64,000 nt of DNA from contig DATGUN010000090.1 of NCBI GenBank assembly GCA_035301285.1, positions 1-64,000 of the forward strand, read 5' to 3'. Position 1 is the first letter of the stretch. Each line of letters opens with the position of its first letter. The notes beneath the pieces are model-generated. The model worked only from the letters and a program-made list of their open reading frames with translations, ran no database searches and was not told where the DNA came from. A program made the translations under genes and the position numbers. Shown piece by piece: positions 42,975 to 52,226 of the stretch. The stretch is from DATGUN01 sp035301285. Lineage in GTDB: Bacteria; Bacillota; Bacilli; Bacillales; Amphibacillaceae.

Positions 42975-45302
42975 ATGACGTCTACTGAACAATTTACAAC
43001 AATCCCACTTCTGCCGTTACGCGGTTTGCTGGTGTTTCCATCCATGGTACTGCATTTGGACGTAGGAAGGGAAAAATCCATTGCCAGTATAGAAAAAGCA
43101 ATGGTTGAGAAGAAAATCATATTTTTGACCGCTCAAAAAAAAGTTAGTGTGACCGAACCAAAGAAAGACGATATTTTTGCAATAGGTACTGTCGCGAAAA
43201 TAAATCATATGATTAAATTGCCAAATGGAACGATACGGGTTCTTGTTGAAGGATTGTACCGTGGAGAAATGACTCGATATATACATAATGATTCTGATAG
43301 TGTATCGGTTGAAGTGAAAAAGTTAATCGAAGAGCGTGGGGATGCTAATGAAGAAGAAGCATTAATGCGATCTCTATTGGAACAATTTGAACGATACATA
43401 ACAGTATCCCAAAAAATGACAAAAGAAACATTGGAAAGTGTTTCCGATATCGACGAGCCGGGCCGATTTGCTGATATGATCACTTCACATTTATCCTTGA
43501 AATTAAAAAACAAGCAACGGTTATTAGAGACATTATCTGTTACGGATCGTATGAAGCATTTGATTAAGGCGATCTCCAATGAAAAAAAAGTGTTAGATCT
43601 TGAACAAAAGATCGGTAAACGTGTCAAAACCTCCATGGAACGCACTCAAAAAGAATATTACTTACGGGAACAGTTAAAGGCGATTCAAAAAGAGCTGGGT
43701 GAACATGATGGTAAAACAGGCGAAGTAGGTGAACTACAGGAGCGTATTGATCAGTCTGATATGCCTGAACGGATTATAGAAGTAGCGACGAAGGAACTGA
43801 ACCGTTTTGAGAAGGTGCCGCAATCATCAGGGGAAAGTTCTGTCATCCGCAATTATATCGAATGGTTGCTATCGTTGCCATGGACAACAAAAACAGAAGA
43901 CACCATTGACATTGATAAAGCCAATAATATTCTCAATGTAGATCATTACGGCTTGGATAAAGTGAAGGAGCGCATATTAGAATATTTAGCAGTTCAAAAA
44001 TTGACGAAAGAAATTAAAGGTCCGATTCTTTGCCTTGTCGGCCCTCCTGGTGTCGGAAAAACATCACTTGCTAAATCGATTGCTAGGTCCATTAATCGGA
44101 ATTTTGTACGAACTTCCTTAGGAGGTGTCCGTGATGAAGCTGAGATACGTGGGCATCGACGGACTTATATCGGAGCAATGCCCGGGCGAATCATTCAAGG
44201 AATGAAAAAAGCTGGAACACGTAATCCTGTATTCTTATTGGATGAAATCGATAAAATGGCAAATGATTTCCGTGGAGATCCATCTTCTGCCATGTTAGAG
44301 GTGTTGGATCCTGAACAAAATAATCAGTTCAGCGATCATTTTATTGAGGAAACATATGATTTGTCCAACGTCCTATTTATTGCAACAGCCAATTATATCA
44401 ATAACATCCCGGCCCCATTGATGGATCGCATGGAAGTCATATCAATTGCAGGGTATACAGAAGTTGAAAAACTTCACATTGCAAAAGAACATCTTTTACC
44501 AAAACAATTAAAAGAAAATGGATTACAAAAAGGAAAACTGCAAATTCGAGATGAAGCATTGTTACAACTTATTCGAACATATACACGCGAGGCTGGTGTA
44601 AGGGGACTTGAAAGGCAAATTGCAACCTTGTGCAGAAAAGCAGCCAAAATCATCATTTCCGGGGAACAGAAGCGTGTAGTCGTTACGGAAAAACGATTAA
44701 AAGAACTACTTGGAAAACCGTTATATCGTTATGGAATGGTTGAAAAGGAAGATCAGGTAGGCACTGCGACAGGTCTTGCGTATACAACAGCAGGCGGTGA
44801 TACCTTATCCATAGAGGTCACGCATTATTCCGGAAAGGGAAAGTTGACACTTACCGGTAAACTTGGTGAGGTGATGCAAGAATCCGCCCAAGCCGCATTC
44901 AGCTATATCCGTTCCCGCGCAAAGGAATTGGATATCGATCCGAACTTCCATGAAACATATGATATCCATATTCATGTTCCCGAAGGCGCTACACCAAAAG
45001 ATGGACCTTCAGCGGGGATTACGATGGCGACGGCACTTGTTTCGGCATTAACGAAACGACCAGTGAAAAAAGAAGTTGCCATGACGGGTGAAATTACACT
45101 TAGGGGACGCGTGCTTCCGATCGGTGGCTTGAAAGAAAAAGCATTAAGCGCCCATCGGGCCGGAATAACAACAGTAATCATACCTGAAGAAAACAAAAAG
45201 GATATTGATGATATCCCTGAAAGCGTTCGTGAACATTTGACATTTATACCTGTCAATCATTTGGATCAAGTACTTCAATATGCGTTGGTGGCCCAATCAT
45301 GA
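42975..45302 (+). CDS. lonA: ATP-dependent protease La (Lon)
   Basis: A 775-residue Lon protease degrading damaged and regulatory proteins. N-terminal substrate domain (about 1-200), AAA+ module with Walker A GPPGVGKT (356-363) and Walker B PVFLLDEID, and the C-terminal protease with catalytic S679 (PKDGPSAGI) and K722 (GGLKEKAL). ATG at 42975 lies eight bases after GGAGG; the TTG at 42960 precedes that site. It overlaps engB by 4 bp. A lonB paralogue, which sits before lonA in B. subtilis, is missing here. Confidence 0.97.
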   Translation: MTSTEQFTTIPLLPLRGLLVFPSMVLHLDVGREKSIASIEKAMVEKKIIFLTAQKKVSVTEPKKDDIFAIGTVAKINHMIKLPNGTIRVLVEGLYRGEMTRYIHNDSDSVSVEVKKLIEERGDANEEEALMRSLLEQFERYITVSQKMTKETLESVSDIDEPGRFADMITSHLSLKLKNKQRLLETLSVTDRMKHLIKAISNEKKVLDLEQKIGKRVKTSMERTQKEYYLREQLKAIQKELGEHDGKTGEVGELQERIDQSDMPERIIEVATKELNRFEKVPQSSGESSVIRNYIEWLLSLPWTTKTEDTIDIDKANNILNVDHYGLDKVKERILEYLAVQKLTKEIKGPILCLVGPPGVGKTSLAKSIARSINRNFVRTSLGGVRDEAEIRGHRRTYIGAMPGRIIQGMKKAGTRNPVFLLDEIDKMANDFRGDPSSAMLEVLDPEQNNQFSDHFIEETYDLSNVLFIATANYINNIPAPLMDRMEVISIAGYTEVEKLHIAKEHLLPKQLKENGLQKGKLQIRDEALLQLIRTYTREAGVRGLERQIATLCRKAAKIIISGEQKRVVVTEKRLKELLGKPLYRYGMVEKEDQVGTATGLAYTTAGGDTLSIEVTHYSGKGKLTLTGKLGEVMQESAQAAFSYIRSRAKELDIDPNFHETYDIHIHVPEGATPKDGPSAGITMATALVSALTKRPVKKEVAMTGEITLRGRVLPIGGLKEKALSAHRAGITTVIIPEENKKDIDDIPESVREHLTFIPVNHLDQVLQYALVAQS

Positions 45303-45880
45303 ATATTAATCAAGCTAAATTATATATCAGTGCTGTCAGTCAAAAACAATATCCACAAAATAACTTTCCAGAAATTGCATTGGCAGGAAGATCTAACGTC
45401 GGAAAATCGTCATTTATAAATTGTCTTATACGACGGAAAAGCCTAGCCCGTACTTCTTCCAAACCGGGTAAAACACAAACATTGAATTTTTATGTGTTGA
45501 ATGATTCATTTTATTTCGTTGACGTGCCAGGATATGGCTATGCGAAAGTATCAAAAGCTGAACGGAATAAATGGGGGCCGATGATGGAAGAATATTTTGA
45601 AACACGTGCCCAGCTACAACTTGTCATCCTTATAACAGATTTACGTCATGAACCAACCCAAGAAGATATACAAATGTATCGGTATCTAAAGTATTTGGAT
45701 TATCCTGTCATCGTCATGGCGACAAAGGCTGATAAAGTAAAACGAGGAAAACGACAGGCCTATTTAAACCGATCAAAGCAATCGATCCAATTACAGAAAG
45801 ATGATGTGATCATCCCCTTTTCTGCTGAGACAGGGGAAGGCAAGGAACAAGCTTGGAAAGAGATCAAACGATATGTATAG
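45299..45880 (+). CDS. engB: Ribosome biogenesis GTP-binding protein EngB/YsxC
   Basis: An essential GTPase (193 aa) acting late in 50S assembly. G1 is GRSNVGKS (30-37), G2 includes the RTSSKPGKTQT switch I, G3 is DVPGYG, G4 TKAD and G5 FSAETG. The ATG overlaps the lonA stop (ATGA), so translation is coupled. The usual downstream hem genes are absent; a convergent membrane gene follows. Confidence 0.96.
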   Translation: MNINQAKLYISAVSQKQYPQNNFPEIALAGRSNVGKSSFINCLIRRKSLARTSSKPGKTQTLNFYVLNDSFYFVDVPGYGYAKVSKAERNKWGPMMEEYFETRAQLQLVILITDLRHEPTQEDIQMYRYLKYLDYPVIVMATKADKVKRGKRQAYLNRSKQSIQLQKDDVIIPFSAETGEGKEQAWKEIKRYV

Positions 45881-45890
45881 CAAAAAAATT

Positions 45891-45924
45891 AGGCTGATAT
45901 GCAAATCCAATTGCATATCAGCCT
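45891..45924 (-). terminator. Terminator between engB and the LiaF-like gene
   Basis: AGGCTGATATGCAA (45891-45904) pairs with TTGCATATCAGCCT (45911-45924). Seven T follow on the minus strand; the plus-strand tail is weaker but T/C rich, so it may work both ways. Confidence 0.8.
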
Positions 45925-45927
45925 TCT

Positions 45928-46407
45928 CTATTTACGCCTTAATAAAAAAATGCCGAATATGATAAATATGACGGGCCAAAGCTTTTCGCTCCATGCAACA
46001 AGATCAGCTGACCAATGGTATTTTTCAGCTATCCGGTCATTGAACAACATGAACAATGCCAGCAGAGTAATGATGAAAGCAGGAACAAAGCCGCTTTTAG
46101 TCCATATCGATCGTAAAATAAGGGCAACGCCTATCAAAAGGACATATACAGCCCAATGATCAAACCAGAAAGAATAGTGTTGCAGACCATGGAAATGAAT
46201 GCCCAGACCCAAGAGAAAAACACCTGTAAAGATATTTTGATAATCTTTATTGGCAAAACTATGGAGCAGGAAAACAACTCCCAATATCATCAAAATAGTT
46301 GGCCATCCATAAAAATCATCAAACATTTCTATATCCAGTTGTTTCAGTAAATAAAACAAACCGATCCCGATTAATAAATATGCAATAAAAGTATGTTGTT
46401 TTCGCAT
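45928..46407 (-). CDS. LiaF/LiaI-like transmembrane protein (DUF5668-type)
   Basis: A 159-residue protein made almost only of transmembrane helices (about 8-25, 33-50, 60-75, 82-103, 107-120, 140-157), with the Gly-Trp-Pro motif (FYGWPTILMILGVVFLL) typical of LiaI-LiaF-like TM regions. The soluble C-terminal domain of true LiaF is absent, so it is not LiaF itself. The function is unknown; a role in envelope stress is only suggested by family. ATG at 46407 is seven bases after GGAAGG; 46413 is possible. It stands where the hem operon lies in B. subtilis. Confidence 0.7.
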   Translation of the reverse strand: MRKQHTFIAYLLIGIGLFYLLKQLDIEMFDDFYGWPTILMILGVVFLLHSFANKDYQNIFTGVFLLGLGIHFHGLQHYSFWFDHWAVYVLLIGVALILRSIWTKSGFVPAFIITLLALFMLFNDRIAEKYHWSADLVAWSEKLWPVIFIIFGIFLLRRK

Positions 46408-46665
46408 TAGCATCCCTTCCTTTTTCCTCGGGTCATTTATTCCTCATATCTTGTATTATAGGATGAACAGATTTTCTACTATCAATATTACATTATACAT
46501 CGTATCATATAAATATATTTAAACGTACTCATGAATCGTGAAGCAATCTACTAGAATCTCTAAATGGAAAAATCGACTGCTATAGCTGGTGATCATCCGA
46601 AGACGACGCATATGATTTTACTTAAGCTCCTTCAATCCACGATAGCTATTTTAATGGTTAATAAA

Positions 46666-46694
46666 GCATATACATATCAAGTCACACATATAAA
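46666..46694 (+). promoter_or_regulatory. Candidate sigma-E promoter of spoVID
   Basis: GCATATA (46666-46672), 14 bp, CATATAAA (46687-46694), similar to the sigma-E pattern KMATATT-N14-CATACANT with mismatches. spoVID is a sigma-E gene in B. subtilis. The rest of 46408-46743 shows no gene. Confidence 0.4.
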
Positions 46695-46743
46695 TAATGA
46701 TGACAAAGCCTAAAGGAAGTTAGAACCGAAAGGAGGAACTGAT

Positions 46744-47934
46744 TTGTCGGAAGAAGGTGTTTTTCGTTTTGAATTGAATGAGACACTCTATTTTGAAAGC
46801 GGACAGGAAGTTGCGGAGATCATAGGTATATCACTGGATCCTGAAATTTCAATCCAAACATTTCATGAATACATCTCGATAAGAGGTGTCATTGAATTAT
46901 CGGGTGATTATCATAAAGTGCCATTACCTGATGCATTGGATGAAGATCCATTAGAAATGAATGGGTATCATGAAAAAAGTTTCATTGAACAAGTGGTGGA
47001 TAAAACAGACACACATGCTGCTTTTGTTCATCGTTTTCCAGTCGAGATATCAATCCCGTCATACAGGGTTCATGAGTTGGAAGACGTAACGGTTCAAGTT
47101 GCATCTTTTGACTATGAAATCCCGAACCATCATCAAATGAAACTTATGGCAACGATCGAGATTGATGGGCTTATCGAACAGTATATGGAAACAAATGATG
47201 AACCAGAAATCCATACTGATCAAGAACAAACGGTAGATGAAACACAACCAGAGACCCATGATGAGGAACCCCAACAAAGAGAAGAAAATGATCGTTTCCA
47301 AAACGATGAGACAGAAAAAGAAAGTGCAGAATCGGATAAAAATAATTCAGCCATTGGAAAGACGGAAACAGAGGAAAATACGACAGTAAATGTTTCTGTT
47401 GATACAGATGAGGATGTAACAGGAGTAAATGACAATACGGAGATAACGGAAAGTGAGAGTATTGAAGACGAAAATGGAGCAAACGATCATGTGAACGAAA
47501 AGGAATCATCACCTGTCCAAAAAGATGAAAAAAAGTCCAAAAACGTATTGCCACTATCCGATTTTTTCAAAACAAAAGAAACGGCAGAAACAGATCATGA
47601 TGATTCGATGCAACAGGATACTCCTGAGTCTGATAATACATCACACGTAGAAGCCAATATGGAAGAAGAAAATACCATTAAAACAAACGAACAAAGTGTT
47701 GAAAACGAACAAAATCAAACCCCAATCCATTCATTATCTGATATGTTTGAACATGATTCAGAAGATAAATATACAAAAATGCGTCTGTGTATTGTCCAAG
47801 ATGATGACACCATCGAGACCATTGCAGAACGCTATGAAATAACGGCTAATCAGCTTATTTTAAAAAACCGTTTAAATGACGAATCGATATCTGAAGGACA
47901 ACTTCTGTATATACCCGTAAAAGAGAGCAAATAG
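46744..47934 (+). CDS. spoVID: Stage VI/V sporulation protein D, coat morphogenesis (SpoVID)
   Basis: A 396-residue coat-encasement protein that recruits SafA and other coat factors to the forespore. The conserved N-terminal domain (about 1-150) begins EEGVFRFELNETLYFESGQE split over residues 3-22. A long, low-complexity Glu/Asp/Thr-rich linker (about 150-330) follows, then a C-terminal LysM domain (about 345-392; TIETIAERYEITANQLILKN). The start is TTG at 46744 after AAAGGAGG. The linker is highly acidic. It stands alone; the usual hem genes upstream and ysxE downstream are missing. Confidence 0.92.
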   Translation: MSEEGVFRFELNETLYFESGQEVAEIIGISLDPEISIQTFHEYISIRGVIELSGDYHKVPLPDALDEDPLEMNGYHEKSFIEQVVDKTDTHAAFVHRFPVEISIPSYRVHELEDVTVQVASFDYEIPNHHQMKLMATIEIDGLIEQYMETNDEPEIHTDQEQTVDETQPETHDEEPQQREENDRFQNDETEKESAESDKNNSAIGKTETEENTTVNVSVDTDEDVTGVNDNTEITESESIEDENGANDHVNEKESSPVQKDEKKSKNVLPLSDFFKTKETAETDHDDSMQQDTPESDNTSHVEANMEEENTIKTNEQSVENEQNQTPIHSLSDMFEHDSEDKYTKMRLCIVQDDDTIETIAERYEITANQLILKNRLNDESISEGQLLYIPVKESK

Positions 47935-47939
47935 CATGG

Positions 47940-47980
47940 CCCCCTTTTTGTTTCGCAAGGGGGGGATTCTCTCAATTTTT
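47940..47980 (+). terminator. Probable terminator of spoVID
   Basis: CCCCCTT (47940-47946) pairs with AAGGGGG (47957-47963); the downstream tail is only moderately T-rich (TCTCAATTTTTAT). Confidence 0.55.
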
Positions 47981-47995
47981 ATAATATTCACTTTG

Positions 47996-48223
47996 GCATA
48001 AAAGGGGGTGATTTTGTCAAACCCATTCTAAATAAAACATTATAAAAATCCCGATTAAAATACCTAAAATAAAAATGTCTAGTGTGGATGGAAATAATAA
48101 CGTGCGAATCAATTGAAACACAAGTATAGGTAGTGTCGCTTTTTCAATTATAAAAATACAACGTCTTGCCCAATTAGGCATTCTATAGCGTGTATGTCTT
48201 GACACAAAATCACCCCTTTATAC
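47996..48223. repeat. Inverted repeat flanking the 62-codon ORF
   Basis: GCATAAAAGGGGGTGATTTTG (start of the left arm, 47996-48020) recurs inverted at 48199-48223 as read on the minus strand, GTATAAAGGGGTGATTTTG then TGTCAA against TCAA. The arms agree at all but a few positions. The right arm contains the ribosome site and GTG start of the ORF; the left arm covers its stop codon. Confidence 0.55.
48017..48205 (-). CDS. Small two-helix membrane protein, unknown
   Basis: A 62-residue ORF with a basic N-terminus (MSRHTRYRMPNWARR) and two hydrophobic stretches (about 22-38 and 43-59), so probably a small membrane protein with both ends inside. It starts with GTG, seven bases after AAAGGGG on the minus strand, which supports real translation. 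I do not recognise a family. It is bracketed by inverted repeats. It lies between spoVID and the valS leader on the opposite strand. Confidence 0.6.
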   Translation of the reverse strand: MSRHTRYRMPNWARRCIFIIEKATLPILVFQLIRTLLFPSTLDIFILGILIGIFIMFYLEWV

Positions 48224-48334
48224 ATATATCGATCATTATGTAATATTCTATGTATAAATTAGTTTGACGTGTATACAATGGAAATAATACTTGCTTTTTA
48301 GATGCTATACCGTTATCATATAATTAATTAATGA

Positions 48335-48575
48335 TGCAATGATTGGGAGGAGTAAGAAATAATCTCCGGCCAGAGAGGGAAATGGTTGCTGGAAATTTCC
48401 TTGGATTATTATTTCTGAACGTCGCCCATGATGCAGCTACGCTGAAATAAAGTAGGAGTAGCCGGTTAAAAGCCGTTATCATGAATGAAGTGTATAGATA
48501 TTTATGTCTATAAACAAAGGTGGTACCGCGATAAGTAACCCTTTTCGTCCTTTTTGAGGATGAAGAGGGTTTTTT
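48335..48575 (+). promoter_or_regulatory. T-box leader of valS (Val specifier)
   Basis: T-box core AAAGGTGGTACCGCG is at 48516-48530. The likely specifier GTC (Val) is at 48421-48423, at the 3' side of stem I and followed by G. The terminator AACCCT...AGGGTT (48537-48571) ends in a run of T, overlapping the antiterminator. A -10-like TATAAT (48319-48324) precedes the leader without a clear -35. Confidence 0.9.
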
Positions 48576-48607
48576 GATGGATTAAAATGGAAATGGAGTG
48601 ATGAAAA

Positions 48608-51247
48608 GTGTCAGAACAAAACAGTCTATCGGCAAAATACCGACCACAAGATGTTGAACAAAATCGTTATCGATTCTGGATGGATGGAGAATTTTTCAAA
48701 GCGACAGGTGATGGATCAAAAGAGCCTTTCAGCATTGTCATCCCACCGCCAAACGTAACGGGGAAACTGCATTTGGGACATGCATGGGATACAGCAATGC
48801 AAGATACCATTGCACGCATGAAACGTATGCAAGGCTATGATGTACTCTGGTTGCCTGGAATGGACCATGCTGGGATTGCCACACAAGCTAAAGTAGAAGC
48901 AAAATTAAAAGAGAATGGTCAATCAAGATATGATTTGGGCAGGGAAAAGTTTTTGGAAAAAGCGTGGGAATGGAAGGATGAATATGCTACGTTCATTCGC
49001 TCCCAGTGGGAGAAATTAGGGTTAGGGCTTGATTATTCCCGAGAACGTTTCACGCTTGATGAGGGACTTTCAAATGCAGTTAACGAAGTGTTTGTAACGT
49101 TGTATGAGCAAGGAATCATCTATCGAGGGGAATATATTATCAATTGGGACCCAGACACACAAACTGCTCTATCGGATATTGAGGTGATTTACGAAGAACG
49201 TGAAGGTGCTTTTTATCATATGAAGTATCCGTTGAAGAATAGCGATGAAACGATAGAGATCGCAACGACACGGCCGGAAACAATGCTAGGCGATACGGCA
49301 GTTGCGGTACATCCAGATGATGAACGATATCAGCATTTAATTGGGAAAACAGTCATTTTGCCGATTGTCGGCCGTGAAATACCGATTGTAGCTGATACGT
49401 ATGTTGATATGGAATTTGGTTCAGGCGCTGTCAAAATCACACCTGCTCATGATCCAAATGACTTCGAAGTGGGTAATCGCCATAATCTGGAGCGTATCCT
49501 TATCATGCATGAAGATGGGACCATGAATGATAATGCCGGAAAATATGAAGGAATGGAACGCTTTGCCTGTCGAAAAGCCATTGTCGACGATTTAAAGGAA
49601 GAAGATGTATTGTTTAAAACGGAACAACACATCCATCAAGTCGGTCATTCTGAAAGAAGCGGTGCGGTTGTCGAACCCTATTTATCGACCCAATGGTTTG
49701 TGGATATGACACCTTTAGCAAAAGAAGCGATACAATTACAACGTGACCATGATAAGGTTCATTTTGTTCCTGACAGATTTGAGCACACGTATTTACATTG
49801 GATGGAAAATATCCGTGATTGGTGTATTTCCAGGCAATTATGGTGGGGTCATCAAATACCTGCATGGTACCATAAAGAAACTGGCGAGATATATGTTGGC
49901 AAGGAAGCACCTTCTGATCTTGAAAATTGGGAGAGGGATGAAGATGTTCTAGATACATGGTTTTCATCTGCATTGTGGCCATTTTCTACCATGGGATGGC
50001 CAGACATGGATGCACCTGACCTAAAAAGATATTTTCCAACGGATGTCCTGGTTACAGGTTATGATATCATTCCTTTTTGGGTAGCACGGATGATTTTCCA
50101 ATCGAAACATTTTACAGGGAAACGACCATTTAAAGATGCACTAATCCACGGAATGATACGTGATGCTGAGGGCCGCAAAATGAGTAAATCACTTGGTAAT
50201 GGCATCGACCCAATGGATGTTATCGAGAAATATGGCGCTGACTCATTGCGCTACTTCCTGATGACTGGTTCAACACCCGGTCAAGATTTAAGATTCCATT
50301 GGGAAAAGGTAGAGTCGACATGGAACTTCGCAAACAAAGTATGGAACGCTTCACGATTCGCATTGATGAATCTTGAAGATTTCAAACATGAAGATATTCA
50401 TTTATCTGGAGATAAATCAATTGCCGATAAGTGGATATTAACAAGATTGAATGAAACCATTGCACAGGTGACGGCTCATTCTGAACGCTATGATTTCGGT
50501 GAAGCTGGTCGGTATCTGTACAACTTTATCTGGCATGATTTCTGTGATTGGTATATCGAAATGGCGAAACTTCCACTATATGGTGAGGATGACACGCAAA
50601 AGCATATGACAAAATCTGTTCTGGCATATGTTCTCGATAAAACGTTGCGATTGCTTCATCCGTTTATGCCATTTATTACGGAAGAAATTTGGCAACAGAT
50701 ACCACATGAGGGTGATACTATAACGCTTGCAGCTTGGCCTGAAGTTCAATCCGAATTTCAAGATGAAGTTGCTTCAAGGGAAATGAAAAGACTCGTATCC
50801 ATTATTAAGGCTGTTCGTAATACACGTGCAGAAGTCGATACGCCTTTATCAAAGCCAATAGAGCTTCTCATACAAGCTGAAGATGAAACGGTGAAACAGG
50901 AACTTGCTAAAAACAGGGTCTATTTGGAACAATTCTGCAATCCAGGTAAACTTGTTTTAAAGACAAAAGTAGATGTTCCTGAAAAAGCACTATCACACGT
51001 TGTCACCGGTGCAGAATTATTTTTTCCATTAGAAGGTCTGATTGATATCGAGAAAGAAATACAACGACTTACCAAACAACGTGAAAATCTGCAAAAAGAA
51101 ATCGATCGTGTACAAAAGAAACTGGAAAATGAAGGGTTTGTCAAGAAAGCACCTCAGGCTATTGTCGATGAAGAGAGACAAAAAGAACAAGACTATAAAG
51201 ACAAATTTGCAAAGGTTGATGAACGTTTGAACGAATTGAAACTCTGA
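48608..51247 (+). CDS. valS: Valyl-tRNA synthetase
   Basis: Class I synthetase (879 aa). The HIGH motif is HLGH (55-58) within PPPNVTGKLHLGHAW, and KMSKS is 524-528. A CP1 editing domain lies between (about 190-350; TTRPETMLGDTAVAVHPDD). The anticodon-binding domain follows (about 600-760), and a C-terminal tRNA-binding coiled-coil (about 815-879; EKEIQRLTKQRENLQKEIDR) completes it. The start is GTG at 48608. It is controlled by its T-box leader. Confidence 0.97.
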   Translation: MSEQNSLSAKYRPQDVEQNRYRFWMDGEFFKATGDGSKEPFSIVIPPPNVTGKLHLGHAWDTAMQDTIARMKRMQGYDVLWLPGMDHAGIATQAKVEAKLKENGQSRYDLGREKFLEKAWEWKDEYATFIRSQWEKLGLGLDYSRERFTLDEGLSNAVNEVFVTLYEQGIIYRGEYIINWDPDTQTALSDIEVIYEEREGAFYHMKYPLKNSDETIEIATTRPETMLGDTAVAVHPDDERYQHLIGKTVILPIVGREIPIVADTYVDMEFGSGAVKITPAHDPNDFEVGNRHNLERILIMHEDGTMNDNAGKYEGMERFACRKAIVDDLKEEDVLFKTEQHIHQVGHSERSGAVVEPYLSTQWFVDMTPLAKEAIQLQRDHDKVHFVPDRFEHTYLHWMENIRDWCISRQLWWGHQIPAWYHKETGEIYVGKEAPSDLENWERDEDVLDTWFSSALWPFSTMGWPDMDAPDLKRYFPTDVLVTGYDIIPFWVARMIFQSKHFTGKRPFKDALIHGMIRDAEGRKMSKSLGNGIDPMDVIEKYGADSLRYFLMTGSTPGQDLRFHWEKVESTWNFANKVWNASRFALMNLEDFKHEDIHLSGDKSIADKWILTRLNETIAQVTAHSERYDFGEAGRYLYNFIWHDFCDWYIEMAKLPLYGEDDTQKHMTKSVLAYVLDKTLRLLHPFMPFITEEIWQQIPHEGDTITLAAWPEVQSEFQDEVASREMKRLVSIIKAVRNTRAEVDTPLSKPIELLIQAEDETVKQELAKNRVYLEQFCNPGKLVLKTKVDVPEKALSHVVTGAELFFPLEGLIDIEKEIQRLTKQRENLQKEIDRVQKKLENEGFVKKAPQAIVDEERQKEQDYKDKFAKVDERLNELKL

Positions 51248-51284
51248 GGGAATAGGCATCATTTATAGTGATCAATAAAAAAGG

Positions 51285-51365
51285 ACCTGGTCGAATGGCC
51301 AAACAATAATGTGCTTGGCGGTTAAAAGCTGCGTGGTTGTTTGTTGCCATCACGGCCAGGTTTTA
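51285..51365. terminator. Long bidirectional terminator between valS and the ATP-grasp genes
   Basis: Three stacked stems: ACCTGGTCG/CGGCCAGGT (51285-51293 with 51353-51361, one G-U pair), ATGGC/GCCAT (51295-51299 with 51346-51350) and CAAACAA/TTGTTTG (51300-51306 with 51337-51343). T-runs flank it on both strands. Confidence 0.75.
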
Positions 51366-52226
51366 TTGGTTTTGAGTTGTTATTTTTTGTTTTATATATG
51401 TCACGTATTTCCGTAAAATATTGATGTCGCTGACTTTACTTAAACTTCTGGAACCGACGATGTCTTCCATTTCATTAAAACGGAATTCACCCTTTTCATT
51501 GATGAGAAAGTCAATACCGACCATACCGAACTCACAGTGCTCCACAATACGTTCAACTATTTTTCTTTCAGCTGTTTTCAGGTCATACCATGTGACCGTT
51601 CCACCCAATGTATAATTTGCGCGGAAATCATTTTTATTTTCACGTTTGACAGCTCCGACTATTTCTTTTCCGACGATAAAAACACGAATATCAATTCCAT
51701 GCAATACATTGCATCGCTGGACAAGTAAATCGCTTCCTTGTAATTCTTCTTTTTTTTGAATCCATTCTGTTTGATCATGAATAAGAAAAACATGTTTTCC
51801 ACTTCTGCTTCTGGCATCTTTCAAAATGACCGGATAGGAAAAGGGAGCTTCTTTTGGATATGCAGAAGCATTTAAGTAAATCGTATCAACCATTGGTATG
51901 TGAAGGGAATTCATGAAGTCGTGGGTCCGCAATTTGTCGTTTGCCGTGAGTGATAACCATTGGTTGTTGAATACGTGAATACCACAGCCGTGCAAATGCT
52001 TACTCAACATCGGTTCCATAACACGGACAACTGCAAATGTCGGTATCGGCATTTGTTTTCCCGAATAGAATATCTGTTTTTCATTATTGATGATGCCCAC
52101 CGTCAATAAATCCCTATAAATCAGTTGCAGATGTATGTCCTGACGTGCAGCTTCATCGATAAACCAATCAATGTAGGCACGATTTCTATGAGCATCTTCC
52201 CGAACATAGATTAACCAACCAATCAT
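51363..52226 (-). CDS. RimK-like ATP-grasp ligase (second of a tandem pair)
   Basis: A 287-residue ATP-grasp protein. The fold order is visible: N-terminal pre-ATP domain (1-95), NDKLRTHDFM, the ATP-binding lysine in PVILKDARSRSGKHVFLI (about 132-149), the VQRCNVLHGIDIRVFIVG strand, and the metal-binding end VGIDFLINEKGEFRFNEMEDIVGSR. The last motif has E-x-E-D instead of the E-V-N of RimK. Such enzymes join an amino acid or amine to a carboxylate through an acyl-phosphate; the substrate is unknown. The start overlaps the stop of the first ligase by 4 bp. Confidence 0.75.
   Translation of the reverse strand: MIGWLIYVREDAHRNRAYIDWFIDEAARQDIHLQLIYRDLLTVGIINNEKQIFYSGKQMPIPTFAVVRVMEPMLSKHLHGCGIHVFNNQWLSLTANDKLRTHDFMNSLHIPMVDTIYLNASAYPKEAPFSYPVILKDARSRSGKHVFLIHDQTEWIQKKEELQGSDLLVQRCNVLHGIDIRVFIVGKEIVGAVKRENKNDFRANYTLGGTVTWYDLKTAERKIVERIVEHCEFGMVGIDFLINEKGEFRFNEMEDIVGSRSLSKVSDINILRKYVTYIKQKITTQNQ

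Noticed and set aside
47220..47630. Repetitive acidic stretch in spoVID considered as a tandem repeat
   Set aside because: Low-complexity Glu/Asp/Thr composition, but no exact repeat unit.
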